Shown here: piece after piece, positions 11,000 through 23,608 of the stretch | Position numbering within the stretch: position 1 is the first letter of the stretch | How the letters are laid out: each line of letters begins with the position of its first letter | The notes under the pieces: model-generated | Told to the model about the DNA's origin: nothing | Seen by the model: the letters and a program-made list of their open reading frames with translations, nothing else | Databases searched by the model: none | Source: Sequoia sempervirens | Taxonomy: Eukaryota > Streptophyta > Pinopsida > Cupressales > Cupressaceae | Assembly (NCBI GenBank): GCA_007258455.2 | Contig: VDFB02321304.1 | Location: 108,382 to 172,381, forward strand | Reading direction: 5' to 3' | Length of the DNA: 64,000 bases | Translations under genes and position numbers: made by a program

Positions 11000-12180
11000 C
11001 AATGATATACTCTAAAGCAAAGATCAACATAGCATACAACCGCTTGAGACCTCATATCAACAAAAAGTTATATCGATATCACAAAACCGAGAAGACAATC
11101 ATTATCGGCCAGAGGTCATAGCGAGTTCAACTTCCTTTAGCAAGACCACCGTTATTCGCCCATCCCTCATAGCGATGATTCCTACCTTTGATGAGCTCAT
11201 TTCATTTCGGGGAGACTCTTCCCGATCAGCAAGATATTACAGGGAAGCCCCCACCTTTCGGTGAGACACCGAAGAGTTGAGAAGAATTCTCCCCAAGTAA
11301 CCCCTTCTTGCCAAGACCTCCACCAACAATGAAACTCATAGCGATGACAATTCCTCCTATCGCTGGAGACTTAGCAAGTCATCTAGAAATTACGGTATGC
11401 CAGGAGTTATAGCTAGTCCTCTTTTCATCATCAAGAATCACACTTGAAAGAGGTCGAGTCTTCATGCCAAGAGTCATAATTGGTCTTATTCCATTGAAAA
11501 TCCATCGCCACGGGCAAGACTCCCATTGTTAGCGCGTGAAATTTTGTCGAATGCAAACTCCTCGGCTAGGAATCCTACCGTAGCCACATATCTATCGACG
11601 AGACCATATTCTCTCAGCAGGACCTCATATTGAGCCCTTCATCCTTTGGTGAGACACCATCAAGTTGGCGAGATATTATGCTGAGATCATCCCACTCTTA
11701 CCAAGCTCAAACCCTTCTTTCGACCGTGGGACTTCCTTCAGTCGGCAAGATGTTATGCCAAACCCAAAATCTTTTAGTGAGACCTCCAGCTATCGGCATG
11801 ACATCATACCAAGTGCAAATCTTTTGCTCGGAGTCTCCCCGAGCTCAACCTTGTGAACAACTATCGGCAGGACTCCCCTGATCAGCAAGAGATTACACCA
11901 AAGGCATAACCTTCAGCAAGACATTCAGCAGTCAGCTGGACTTCTCCCTGAGGCCTTCATCTTTTAGTGAGACTCTGCCTGGTTAGGAAGAATTTACCCC
12001 TTCGGCCAAACATCATGCTGAACTCAAACCTTTTGGAGAGACTCCCATGTCAAGAGGGATATCCTTGAAACCATCCCACTTCGACAAGACCTCACCCCGT
12101 CGTGAGACCTTACCCTAAAGTCACAACCTTTCACCAACCCTAGGCTTGTGAAAAAGGTCGGCAAGACTTCCCAAGTGGAG
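11000..12180. repeat. degenerate array of TCGGCAAGAC / TCGGTGAGAC motifs
   Basis: About 20 imperfect copies of a ten-base motif (TCGGCAAGAC, TCGGTGAGAC, TTAGTGAGAC, TCGACAAGAC and so on) are spaced irregularly, roughly 25 to 70 bp apart, separated by CC/TT-rich filler. There is no coding frame. A similar motif field on the same strand lies in both giant LTRs (43,340-43,700 and 62,220-62,500), toward their outer ends, so it may be a U3-type regulatory array. Confidence 0.55.
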
Positions 12181-14360
12181 AGATAAACAAACACTCATAG
12201 GGACCAAGATGTCTCGATGACCTTTGGATTTCAAATGAATAGAACCAAACGCCAGTCAGTAAGACATCGAGCTAGTCCCAGCGAATTTATCCTTTGAAGA
12301 TTTTTATACCAAATGTGACTGAGGTATGTTTTCCAACTAAGTTCCTTGAGAAATATCATCAGGTGTATGATTTAATCTTGCAACACAAATGCCTCCATTA
12401 GTCCTCAAAGCATATATATTTTTCATCATTTGATTCAATTTTAACAAAAAGAAACCCAACTTTGGCTAAGGCATAACCAAAATGGAACCGTATACATACT
12501 TACCTTCAAAACTGGCAGCGGCGGAACCAAGATGGAACTGGAACTGAAACCGGAGTCAAATCTGATCCTTAAACTTTTTAAAGTTCCAGGTTCAGGTTCT
12601 GCTCTGACCCCACCTCCGAAAACACCCAAAAAGATGAAGAAAAAGATGAAGGAAGAAAAGAAAGGGAGAAGGCACTCCATGACAATAAAAAAGGAACAAA
12701 AGAAAAAAGAACTAGACATACGAAATTGGGACTGAAATGAAACTCAGACCTAAAACTTTAAAAAATTTTAGGGTTCGGTTCCAGTTCCGGTTCCATGTCC
12801 ACCAGAGCAAAACAAAAAATACTAAAGGAAAAAGAAAAAAGAGGCAGAACCAGAACTAGGAAAGGAACAGAAAAAAAACTTGGAAGGCATTCCCAAGTTC
12901 AATGTGAGTCCCGATCCCGTGTCCACTGAAACAAAACAAAAGACCCAAGGAAGATAGGAAACTCCTAAGACACGGGACACAAAATGGAGAGGAAAAAAAC
13001 CAACCAAAGAAGAAACAAAGGGAAAGGAAGAGTCAAGGTTAGGATGGAACCCAAACAAGAAAGGCTTACAAATTTCAATGTTCAAATTTAGATCCAGATC
13101 CGACTCCAACAGAACAAAATGCAAACCTTAGGAGGAAAACAAAAGAACTCCTAAGACCCAACCAAACTACCAAAGGCAAAGAAAATGAAAGAAAAAGGGG
13201 GGACCCATTTTGTTCCAGAAGAAAATGGGGTGGTTATGCAAGGCATAACATGACCTTTATAGAGTTTACATCTTGTTTCATTCTAGAGGAAACTTCGGCA
13301 TCATAAACCCTTGCAACCACCAGAGATGTCTCATAGCTACACAACCCCACAACTTGACCACTGGCCTCTCGCAAATTCACTTTTCCTTCACCTTTTTCAA
13401 GATTCATCTCTACCAAAATGTCACAACCTCTCAACATACACCCAACCTCATGCCCAGATCAGCAACACTCGACCTCTTCACCAGGTTAGCGCCCAGCACC
13501 ATGCAGTCTCTCTACCTACATCTAGCAACTCAACCTCTTGGATTTTCTATGCCCTTCATTGCTGCCACTCTTTGTTGCTGCTCTCTTTTCTCTGAGAGAT
13601 TCATCTCTAAGCCTTGCCACATCTGGCCTTTCGACCTGTAGCTCATCTTCACCAGGGTCAACCTTTTCTCTATGAGAGCTTCCATGAGCTACCAAAGATT
13701 TGTGAACTACACACAGTCGATGCCTCCTCCCCAAGTTTTCTCTATCACTCTCAGACCATTCAACTCTTGTGCCCCTTTAGGGTTTCACCTCAAGCCATAC
13801 ACCATCATCAATGTTGGCCACTAGATAGGTAGTCAAACAAATATCCACCGTCAAAGTTAGGGTTCTCAAAGAGTCACTGAGTCAACCCTCGAGCACATGG
13901 GCCCACATTCCATCTGTCCTCCATGTCATCGCCACTTTTCAGCCTTCATCAAAATCCACCAACCTATTGGGTCCCAAATGTTCCCCACATCCACGTGGCA
14001 ACCAAGCATACAACTAATGTTACCATCCATGTAGACAAGTCCCACCATACACCGGCCATGTTGCCCAGTCAGGAGAAACTTGAACTTTACAACCTCTAGA
14101 TGAAGGTTAGGATTTTCCCAGATGTTGCAACATTGAAGGAGATTGGCCAGTAAGGAAAATAAGAAACTTTCAAACTCCACAACAAGGTTCCAAGGTTAGA
14201 ACATTCATCAATCCCAAGACCAACACATTGTCGCCTAATTACAATATTTCAGAACCCCGAGACATAGGTTTCAAGGTTCAAGATTTGGGTGATAGGCTGA
14301 CATAGGAGGAAAAGATAAATGCTCTAGGAAGCGACCAAGCCAGTAATTTGAGTCACATTT
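12181..14360. other. no gene seen; purine-biased repeat-like sequence
   Basis: No supported coding region. Parts are strongly A/G-biased (about 12,600-13,220), with recurring GGTTCCAGTTCC / GGAACCGG-like phrases near 12,480-12,800 and GATCC-CGTGTCCACTGAAACA phrases near 12,910-12,990. The short open frames here are compositional. CAACA at 14,180-14,184, after AAACTCCA, resembles the giant LTR end (AAACTACA / AAACTGCA followed by CAACA). Confidence 0.4.
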
Positions 14361-14364
14361 CTCA

Positions 14365-15060
14365 ACAAAAGGTAGAGAGAAAGATGTATAGAGGGATAGG
14401 GAGGTATTGAGAAGTAGAGAGGGAAGGATACATGGAGGGAGAGGTAGGTATGGAGAGAGAGAGGTAGGTAGAGAGAGGGAGGGGGAGATCAAGAGATGTA
14501 GAGAGGGAAGAGGGAGGGAGGGAGAGGTAGGAAGGGAGAGAGAGAGGTGAGTGATCTCTCCCTCTCTCCTCTCCCTCTCTCTACTTACCTCTCTCTCTCT
14601 AATTATATCTATCTCAACTATCCATCTTTACTTTTCCCTCCCTCCCCTCTGTCTCCCACATTCTATCTATCTCAACTCTCTCTCTCATCATCCCAACCTA
14701 TCCCTCCATCTCTTCATCCCTCTCTACTTCTCTCTATCTCCCCACTCCATATCTCAACCTAGATCTCCCTCCATAACTCCCTACCAATCTCTCTCTACTT
14801 ACCTCTCTACCTTTATCTCCCCTCTCCCTCTCTCTACCTACCCCTATATCTCACCTATACATATTTACCTCTCTACTCTCTCTCCCCTCTCTCTCCCAAC
14901 CTTCCTCCTCTATCTCTCTATCTCTTTTTTTCTCTCTCTCTACCTACCTTTGTATCTCACTTATACATATTTACCTCTCTCTATCCCTTCTCTCCTATGC
15001 ACCCTTCCTCCTCTATATCTCTCTATCTCTTTCTTTGTGTGTCTCTCCCTCTCTTTGATG
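14365..15060. repeat. purine tract followed by pyrimidine tract
   Basis: About 195 bp of GA-rich sequence (GAGAGAGGTAGGTAGAGAG-type, 14,365-14,555) is followed by about 500 bp of CT-rich sequence (CTCTCTACCTACC-type). The two halves are roughly complementary, so a large imperfect hairpin is possible, as is triplex formation. The long open frame across the CT part is low-complexity (Ser/Leu/Pro/Tyr) and not taken as a gene. Confidence 0.8.
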
Positions 15061-15100
15061 TCCATTGGTTATTTTTAATGAACCAAACTTGTCTCACCAA

Positions 15101-16440
15101 TTATCTATGAATGTGTTAGATTCAATTGTCAATAACTATGAGGGATTGACCAGCGAATAGGTGGAAGCTTGCTAGGCTTTCCCTCTACACTTTGGGCTCT
15201 ACAAAACCAAGGAGGGTGATCCCTAAAATTTATTTTCAAATACTCTTGTGTCAATTATCATATAAATTGTAAATTTAATAGATAAATTCTCCTTTAATTG
15301 CTTTAATAGGTGAAAAACCTTAAAGATATAGCTAATTCTCATGGTGAAATCTCATTAAAGCACGAGAAAATTTTATAAATTCAGCCCAACATACATTCAC
15401 ACAAAAAATGGAGATTAAAATTGATTTTGAATGTACTTGCTAAGAAAGATCTAGGAAATCATAACATAACATGACTAGTGCCTTATCCTAAGGAGCAGAA
15501 TTCTAAAATCACATAATTTAAAACATCTAATAGTGTTATTCTTGCCATAACAAATCTTATCAATGATTCCTTACAACATTGATACTAGAATCTTTACCAA
15601 CAATACATAATTATCCATGCATACACTCACATAAACCTTTATCCATGTTAATAAAAATTTAACTCATTCATTGAACAAATGTAATAACAATGAATAAACA
15701 TTAAAGGAAAGACAAGAAGATGAATAGAAATAATCTTTGATTCATTTATATTAATAAACTATGCAAAGTATACAATGGAGAATGTTGGCCTTGAATATTT
15801 TCAATTTTTATTCCAAAATATGACAGTATTGTTATCACATTCACCATTACAAGAATCAAAAGACTCTTAGAACCTAGAACTGACTCATATTTCTATTATT
15901 TAGACCTCATTACAAAAAATTTCTGAGATCAATCAGCTAACAACCCTATACAATTGGCCTTGAATTCCATTGTATAAGAACAAGGGAGCAAAACAAGCTT
16001 TGGGCCAATGCCCCCATGTCATATTTTTATTTGAAATTCACATTTACATTCAAAAGGGAGTTATATTTTCCAAAATTTGAGGGAGATGTTCACATAAGAC
16101 AAAAAGCATTTCTCATTTACTGATGAAGATTCTCCCACCTTCCAAAAGGCTCTTTAGTTGGTCCAAATTATTCTTTCCATGAGATACACACCCATTTCCA
16201 CATGCTCCAAAACTTGAGTATGAAGAGAATAAGATGAAGAAAGAAGAATACACCAAAGTAATTCCACATCTACATCCCATGTCATAAATTTTGAATTGGA
16301 GAGAATACAATATCCAAACATTGATGTATCTAAGGCTTAACCTATACTAGTTTCAGGCCATGTATTGTACTTCTCCTACTATAACCTTCATTGTTGCAGA
16401 CATAAGATCAAAATTTCAATCACCATTTCACCATTATAGC
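15101..16440 (-). other. AT-rich, LTR-like stretch downstream of ORF copy 2
   Basis: No coding region. It begins after TGTCTCACCAA (15,090-15,100) and includes TGTTAGATTC at about 15,114. In position it matches the segment between the giant LTR edge and its ORF stop. On the minus strand, TGGTGAGACAAG (15,099-15,088) could be a primer site, but this is weak. Confidence 0.3.
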
Positions 16441-19173
16441 AGCCTACTCATCTAGGATGTCAACATACTTTCTCTTCCTGAGCTCAAAGTCTTCCTCAGA
16501 AGGCCATTCAAATGTAGTAACTTGGTCTACCTTCTTCTTGTATGGGGTGTATTTAATCGCTACCCAGCAGTCTCTTTTCCAAACTCTTCAAGGAAAATTC
16601 TTGTGTGGGTAAGCCTATCCATACAATTCTTCAACATCTCCACATCCACTCCATCAAAAATTAGCTTGGCCTGAGTGTCTATCACCTTATTTTCTTGGTC
16701 ATTCCATTCTTGCAGCGGATTAACTTCACCATTTTCATTCAAAATATCTAGGAGGAAAATGAAACTCCACTCATCAAACCTCATCACTAGCTCCTTCATT
16801 TTCATTTCTAATGTTTCAATCAACCCTTCAAATTACTTGATTGCATTTACCAGTTTGAAAGTTGGAACAATGCTAGGTGGTTGATTGGCATCATGTTTTG
16901 ATCCAGTTGCCATATCTCTTAATTCCTTGAACCTAGGGATCCATTTATTCATCAATGGGATTGCAACCTCTTTATCCCTATAAAAGTTCCTTAGTGCATC
17001 AAACATAGAGGATTAATTTGAATGAATTCTAATTAATCTCCTCTCAATCCCTTTATTTAAGTTCTTCAATACAACAGTCACAATTTTCATATTGCTCAAG
17101 TGAATCAAATCATCAAAATGTTGACATTTATCTTCATAATTCTTGATCTTCTCTATCAACTCCTCCTTGGTGATTTCCTCTATTGGAGGTACATATAAAT
17201 TACTTGGAGTTGATTGTGAAATGGGTACATCCTTAGAACTAGGAGGTATAACTTTAGCTAGGATTGGAGGAGGTGAAAGAATAGGAGAAGATGGGAGATG
17301 CTCCTATGGGGAAGGGGGAGGAAGAATTGTAGCTTGTGATGAACCTAGATGCATCAACTAAAACTTCTCCTTTATCAATGCAATCTCCAAATGTATCTGA
17401 GCTATTTTTTGTTGCCCCACATTGTACTCAACCACTATATGATTGTGTTTCATTATGAACTTGTCTCTTTCTTCAGTTAGGGACTCAACTATGGCTTTGG
17501 TGAATTGGGCTACATTTACATTCAAAGTAGCTACTTCAATGGTTGATGTATCTAATACTCTTTTAATGATTAGCCCTCCTATGACCCCAGTAGCTAGTTT
17601 TGTAACCTTTCACTTCTTAGTGCTTAGATCTAAAGCTCAAATGGCCAATGTGTCCCATTGGGAGCTAAAAATTGATCGTTGTAGGGCTAGGGTCACTTCC
17701 TCTTATGTGGTAAATATTGGTGCAAGGCACCCAGGTATTCTTGTCAAAAGGGGTAAAAGAGTTGGTATTTTGTGTTAGTTGATTCATTTTCTTGTAATAA
17801 GGTCTTTTAAGAACATATCTTATGTTTTTTAGTCATTTGGGGTTAGTTTGTAAAAAGATGTCAATGTTGTAAAAAGTTGTCAATGCAACTTTTGCATTTT
17901 TTGTTGTCAAGTGGAATACAAATAGTTGGAAGTTGAAAATTTGTTTGTAACTATTTGGAATTGATTGTAAATTCCTTTAAAATTATTTTTAAGGTCGAAC
18001 ACAAGTTTTTCGGTGGTGGTTATTAAAAATATTGAAGCTGGAAGAATAAAACTATCTCTATTTTCCACAATTCTCAATGTGATTTTAATTTTCCATGAAT
18101 GTGTATAGAATTGTACAGCCTCACCATGACTTTAAACATATTGGAATTGGTGGTACTATGAATTTTATTTATTCTCCATTTTGTAGCACTCAAATTCATT
18201 ATGTTTCAAGCAAGTTAAAGTCATTTTACCCCGAGCAGCCAAAAACCCTAGAGGTCTAATTTGAGGGAAAATAGTCCAATTTTGAGGGTTTTCGTACAAA
18301 AAAACCTATCTTGATTTTGAAATATGTTAAATAAGGGCAAAATATGTATTTGAATCAAGTTTTTTTCTTGGAGATTAGTTATAGTCTAAAAGTTATGACC
18401 CAAAAACATGAATTTGCTGCTCCATTTCAAGCCTTATTCAAAGCGTAGCAACAAATTTTTGGCTTTGGTGTTCCAAAACAACCACCCCTAAATTTTGAGT
18501 ATGTTTTAGAAATTACAAATGGGTATCAAAAAAATATTTTAGATTATGGGTATGAATTTTTGTTTGAAACTTATGATGGAAAAACCTTGTTTGTTTCCCT
18601 ACAAGGCCTAGTGGGAATTTGTGAGGAAAAACACTTTTGTTTAAGGTGTTAAGACTTTGGAAAATAGTTGATTGAGTTAGTTGTGATTGTGAGACCCCCT
18701 AATCTGCATCAAATATGTGGGAATCATGCCTTTTGATAGTGTCAAATGCAATGGCTAATGTTGAATCCCACTCTAGTAGCAACAATACACCGCTCTTTCT
18801 GACCCATTCTCTACCTTCAGCTTTAGTGACATTCAAATACTTGGTCCTCATCTCTTCACGAACTTGATCTTCTATAAAAAAATTGGTAACATAGGGCTCT
18901 TTCTTGCTTTCATCTCAACACTCATCACATACTCATCCTTCATTTCCTTCCACACATATTCTTGAAATGCTTGTGTTTTTGCAAATGCATCATCATCCAT
19001 GAATCTCTCACAAGCTTCAGCTCTAACATCCACTAAACTATTTATCCCACTCAAGTTTTCCTTGCTCATTCTGAGACTTAGAGTCTATGGCATTGTGTCT
19101 CTTTGGGGGGATGTCATACCTTTCCTTATTTCATCTTCTATGACAACAATTTCTTCATTTCATTCATCAATAG
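16441..19173 (-). pseudogene. retroelement-borne unknown ORF, copy 2, C-terminal piece
   Basis: The minus-strand frames hold coding-like text broken by stops and shifts. A piece at 19,069-18,872 has DDDAFAKTQAFQEYV. Around 17,780-17,440 it has ATLNVNVAQFTKAIVE followed by LTEERDKFIMKHNHIVVEY. Then come a Pro/Ser-rich linker (17,340-17,170), EELIEKIKNYEDKCQHFDDL (about 17,160-17,100) and, at 16,823-16,560, LEMKMKELVMRFDEWSF. This charged, coiled-coil-like tail matches the layout of copy 1 and the LTR ORFs. The 17,770-18,720 part may be a separate insertion. Its upstream neighbour in the ancestral gene is 28,753-30,184, now moved away by element 2. Confidence 0.5.
17774..18720. other. AT-rich block inside ORF copy 2, possible solo LTR or insertion
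   Basis: It starts TGTTAGTTGATTC and contains no coding frame, with a repeated TGTAAAAAG-TTGTCAATG phrase near 17,850-17,885. Coding-like minus-strand text lies on both sides. I could not find a matching CA end with a target duplication, so the boundaries are open. Confidence 0.25.
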
Positions 19174-19715
19174 TGTGTCATAGAAAAATGGACCCTTTTC
19201 TTGACATGTGATTAAATGTACCTAATGAGGCCTTAAATCTAGTGTTGTGAGGTATTTTATGCATCCACACTAGGTCTTGGACCCTTGAAAATCAAATAGC
19301 ATGCTTTTAATGACGTCTTGTGAAGGTGTTGTAAAGTCTTGTAAATAATTTTCACACTTTTCTAGACTTAATTAACCTATTCAACAATATAAAATGTGTT
19401 TAATGACATTATTACATCAATCTGGAAGGTTCTTAATGTATTAATGATAAACTAGTGTTGTAGTGTATTTTACACATTCACATTGATTATTTTTCCTTCC
19501 TAGGCTATGTAGACCTAATTTTAGTGTTGTAAAGTGTATTTAATCACACTTTCACATTGATTTATGTGTCCCAAGCCCTATTTAACATTTACATCATCAA
19601 TAATTGACCCATATTGTGCATCCTGAGGCTTTACTTTATCAAATACCCAACAAGATGGCAATTTAAACCCTATTTCCTGATTCCTTAGCTTCTTAGGTGT
19701 CGAAATGGCCCATGT

Positions 19716-19790
19716 GGTACCCATTCACCATGCATGGCGAATCAGTCCCATCTAGGTCGGACCCATTTTCCATGTGTGGTGAATGAGTCC
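19716..19790. repeat. 34-nt hairpin modules, tandem pair (5' LTR)
   Basis: Two modules 42 bp apart (19,716-19,749 and about 19,759-19,790). Each has a CCATTCACC/TTTTCC-type left arm, a six-base loop and a GGYGAATSAGTCC right arm. The matching site in the other LTR has three units. Confidence 0.8.
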
Positions 19791-20443
19791 TATCTGGCCC
19801 CCATTTTGACCCTTAAGCAAGAAAGTGAAATTTACATTTTATTTTCACTCCATGTTGCCCTGTGATGTAGTATTATCGAGTACTAAGACACACTTGTCTA
19901 TAAATAAGAATTTGTATCCCCATTTTACAGCCATTTTCTCATTCACACATCTCTTATCACTGTTCATCCACTAATCTTTCATCTCAAGTCAAGCAACTTA
20001 GGGTTTCTCCATTAGAAGTCTTCAAGTTAGCATTCTAAAGCATTCAAGGGTTGAATCTTCAGGTATTGTTGTAGAATTACAAGATCAGTCATCATTTTAA
20101 GGTAATTTATTTGATTATTACATGTTTCATTCCTTTCTTTCATCAATTTGGTTTAATTACCTAAATAGGGTTTGACCAAGGCAAACCCCCATGCCCTAAC
20201 AATCAACAATTTCTATCTTGTCTTGTTTGTATGCATATTTAGAACTCTTGGAGGCTTAAGAATCATTGAATATTATATTTCACATTCATTCAAGTCATCT
20301 CTTCATCATTCAAGTCAAAATATCAACAAAAAGTCACTTTCAAGCCCAAATACGACAGTTTGAGAAGTGGACACCTGTAGGGCATCAAAGTGCAGATCAA
20401 AAGCTTCAAAATCCACCTTTGAAAATTAATAAATTCAAAAGTT

Positions 20444-20475
20444 GACTAATTCTCCATTGGTGGCGAATGAGTCCC
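20444..20475. repeat. 34-nt-type hairpin module (5' LTR)
   Basis: Left arm GACTAATTCTCC, right arm GGCGAATGAGTCCC. This is the more degenerate version of the element 2 palindrome. Confidence 0.65.
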
Positions 20476-20556
20476 ACTCCAGGGTCAAATTTTCATTTTC
20501 TGCATTTTTGGATACCCTTTGGTCTGAAACGAGCTTCAGTTTAGTTTTGCAGAATT

Positions 20557-20590
20557 GGGACTAATTCACCCAAAATGGTGAATGAGTCCC
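20557..20590. repeat. 34-nt hairpin module (5' LTR)
   Basis: Arms GGGACTAATTCACC and GGTGAATGAGTCCC pair at 13 of 14 positions around a six-base loop. The only mismatch is at arm position 7. Confidence 0.85.
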
Positions 20591-21239
20591 ACCAGGCCTA
20601 AATTTCAGCATCAATAGTGTTTCAAAATCAATTTCTAGTCTCCCTCAAGATCCTAGGTGCACACTTCTAGTTTGATTCAGTTATGTTAAGTGTTGCATTC
20701 ATTCCTAGTTCACTGTTGCATTACATAATGTGTTTTCAAACAAGTTATTTTATGTTAGTTTCTATTCATTATTTAATCAATTTTATTAGTTTCTTGGATT
20801 TAAAACATTACATTTAGGCATATTTCATTCATATTCCATCCATATTGCATTGACTTTGAATGTACCATAAGCATGTTGGGGCCTAGATCTCTCTCTTTCT
20901 AGGTAAAAAATCTTAGGAAGAGAGCAAGTATCCTTCGGGTCCCAAAATCTATGTCACATTTTTGTGAACCTTCCTTTTAGAATACTTTCTGATCTGATTT
21001 TGGAGTCATTTATCATTGATTTAGTCTTACATTCGTTTTGCATTTAGATTTGCATTAGTTTGTATGTTAGGTTTTAAAACTTGCATTCATAAAAAGTGCA
21101 TTTAGGTTGCATTTTTTGCATCTAAATTCATTTAGATTTATTCAAATTATGCACTTTTCATTTAGGTCTGTGTATTGGCTCTCAGAATTCCTAAAAATTA
21201 GTCTGAAATTTTTGAAAATTTTGAAAAAAAGTCCATATT

Positions 21240-21273
21240 GGGACTCATTCGCCATCCTGGGCGAATCAGTCCC
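21240..21273. repeat. 34-nt hairpin module (internal region)
   Basis: Arms GGGACTCATTCGCC and GGCGAATCAGTCCC pair at 13 of 14 positions. The mismatch is again position 7. It is the only copy found outside the LTRs. Confidence 0.85.
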
Positions 21274-21569
21274 TTCTGACCCCTGAAACAACATTTTATA
21301 GACTTCAGAACCTTTTTTTTAGGCTTCTATTTGGTGCCTTAACCTATATATATCAATTAGTTGCATTTATGTAGCATCCATTTCATCTAATCTAGCTTCA
21401 TTTAGCTCATTTCATGCATGGTTTAAATTTCAAGTTTGCATTCCCATAGCATAATTAGTCCATTATTATCTGAAAATTGCATTTCAAATTAGCCTTTTAC
21501 ATTGCATTTTGGGTTAGCATAGTTTGTTCTTTCAAAAATTTTGCAAAGAAAAATTTCTTTAATAAGCAT

Positions 21570-22266
21570 GATCATCATTCATTCAATGCATGTCCTAGTT
21601 ATGAAAGTCTCTTAGCGCAAGAGAGGGAAAATGACAATGTTAACCTTAACCTCATACCCTCTCCTATCTTTCCTCTTTGTGTGGATCATGTGATAGAAGT
21701 GTATACAAACATAGATAGCCAATGATGATAATATTTATTCTTCTCCCAATACCTCTCCTTTCAATGATGAAGGTATCTTGGTGAAAGAAGATACAATCAT
21801 TGAGCATCATGCAAATATTGTTTGTCCTTCTCCTCATCCCCTTTGGGAAGATACTATAACACACGAGAATGAGATTATAAATGATGAGGATGATAGATTG
21901 GTCTTAAATAATAAAATCTTTAAGCTCTACAACAACCCTCTTTATGATCCTTCCCCTACACCTCCTATTTTGGAAGCTATTAGGAAACAAAGCAATGAAG
22001 TCATGCATGATCATGATAATCACATTTCTTTTTCTCCTAGTATCTTTCCTACTTGTGACGAAGATACTTTGTTCAAAACCCTAATCAATGAGATTCATGA
22101 GAATCTTCATTGTCTCCTTTCATTTACAAAAAAATTTATTGAACAAATCAATTCAATCCTTGATCCTCCTCATACTTGTGATGAAGCTACTTTGCAAATT
22201 TCACCCTTAGATGAATATATTCCACACTCTCCCCATAAGTTCAACTTAGGGAGGAAAATGCAATGA
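21570..22266 (+). pseudogene. unrecognised acidic ORF of element 2
   Basis: I do not recognise this protein. One frame covers about 21,570-21,725 (SYESLLAQERENDNVNLN), and after a shift near 21,725 another runs to TGA at 22,264-22,266. The text is rich in Asp, Glu, His, Pro and Ser, with repeated phrases such as PSIFPTCDEDTL and DPPHTCDEATLQ about 50 residues apart. Its position between the 5' LTR and protease is where gag would be expected, but no gag core or zinc knuckle is seen. It may be the N-terminal part of a diverged Gag, with the rest lost at the copia-like insertion that begins right after it. Confidence 0.4.
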
Positions 22267-22489
22267 TTATGTAGCAATGATCGATGATGGGTCCCAGCTA
22301 CGAGGCCATGTTAGGTAACCATGTACATGAAGATGTAGACAATATCCCACAACTAGAGAAAAGGGGAAAACCCAGTGGGAAGAAAACCCCTCTCCAAAAA
22401 GGAGATGATGCAGAAAAAGTGAGATAGGATGGGAAGGATGGAGGACTCCCAAATACCCCCCAAGGACATAATCCATCACATGGATACAA

Positions 22490-23608
22490 TAGAGAGACTA
22501 AATAGCCCCCCCAGAAGATGTGATAAATATGATGGATATGATGGAGACTTGATTGACCCCCCTGAATGAAGTTCCCTCAAAACCACTGAAAGAAGTCTGA
22601 AGAAAATCCAATGGTAGATGTTGAAGAAACCTCAAGTCCTGAATGGAATGACAGGGAAGAATTCTTGGATATGAAATCTCTAAATAGAGGAGTGATATCC
22701 CCTTAAGAATGTCCTCCAAACTTGTAGAAGTAGCCAAGTCAGTGATACCTGAAATGAAGCCATCCTATGATGTCAAGTCTGGAAAATAGAATGTGTCCTG
22801 ATAAATGATGATAGTGGAAGTCTCAATCAATGAATCTGGACAAGGAATCATTGAATGTGAAGGGATACCAACTGCCTCTGATGAAGAAGAAGCACCAAAA
22901 GGAACATTGTCAACCTCTTCGGAAAGATCAAGAAAATCAACCTCCTACACAACAATATCATCGTGGGAAACTTGATTTGAAGAATGACATTTTGAATTAT
23001 GACCATTGAAGAATGGTGGAGTATCTGAATCTCCATAGATCTCCCAAATCTTAGTCCAAAAGATGTGAGGACAATCATAATGATCAATAGCATTCAAAAC
23101 ATCAGAATCAACTTACATAGAAATGATCCCAAAAATAGTGTACCTGCTGCAACTCCAAGCAAGTTCATGAATACCTTGACTTGGATGAGGAACTATACCA
23201 TATAGATGAGGCAACAAATCAAGTGATCGAAGATGGTGGTAGGTCCCATCTCGCCATTGCGGATAGTTACCCTTGTGCAACATAGTCAAAGGAGAATAAT
23301 ATGCAAGCCCCATAATGAAATATCTCCACAAAAAATAGACACTGACCTTCAACAGAAAATAAATACTTCCAAATATGATGTGCAACTGAAGTGATGCAAC
23401 CCGGATCAAAAAATATTTTCCCAAGCTTCAGGATGTCCAGGTTATTGAACAAATGCACCAAACTAAAAAAATCAATGCAAGAGTACCTAGAGCTAAAACT
23501 GATCAAGGGATCTAAACTGATGAAAAAAGCTCTGAAATATCTCCCAAAAGCCACTAGAATTTCTAGATTTTGACAATTTGATGCGAAGATATTGGCCGTT
23601 GAGTCCAA
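22490..23608 (-). pseudogene. copia-like gag remnant
   Basis: The minus frames contain LHKGNYPQWRDGTYHHLRSL (about 23,285-23,225), which matches the conserved start of copia Gag (a Leu/Asn-Tyr...Trp motif followed by a basic stretch). Further on are FWTKIWEIYGDSDTPPFF (about 23,062-23,009) and acidic text with EVDFLDLSEEVDNVPFG. Frame changes and stops (after IFGIISM near 23,113; after SGGAI near 22,498) break it. No zinc knuckle, protease or integrase is visible. I take it as the Gag remnant of the fragment whose LTR lies at 24.2-24.6 kb. The N-terminal piece upstream of 23,290 is doubtful. Confidence 0.45.

Larger units (their letters stand above)
19174..20956 (+). repeat. 5' LTR of element 2 (1,783 bp)
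   Basis: It begins TGTGTCATAGAAAAATGG and ends AAATCTATGTCA, matching 26,948-28,752 throughout. It carries four copies of a 34-nt near-palindrome, two of them in a 42-bp tandem. Confidence 0.9.

Noticed and set aside
12441..13124. Phe/Ser-rich minus-strand frames
   Set aside because: Composition-driven by A/G-rich plus strand; no motif or homologous copy in the window.
14551..15078. Long Ser/Leu/Pro-rich open frame
   Set aside because: It is a by-product of the CT-rich tract; two frames are open at once and no domain is seen.
10957..15100. DNA transposon with terminal inverted repeats
   Set aside because: The two inverted motifs are not in mirror order, no target duplication was found and no transposase is coded.
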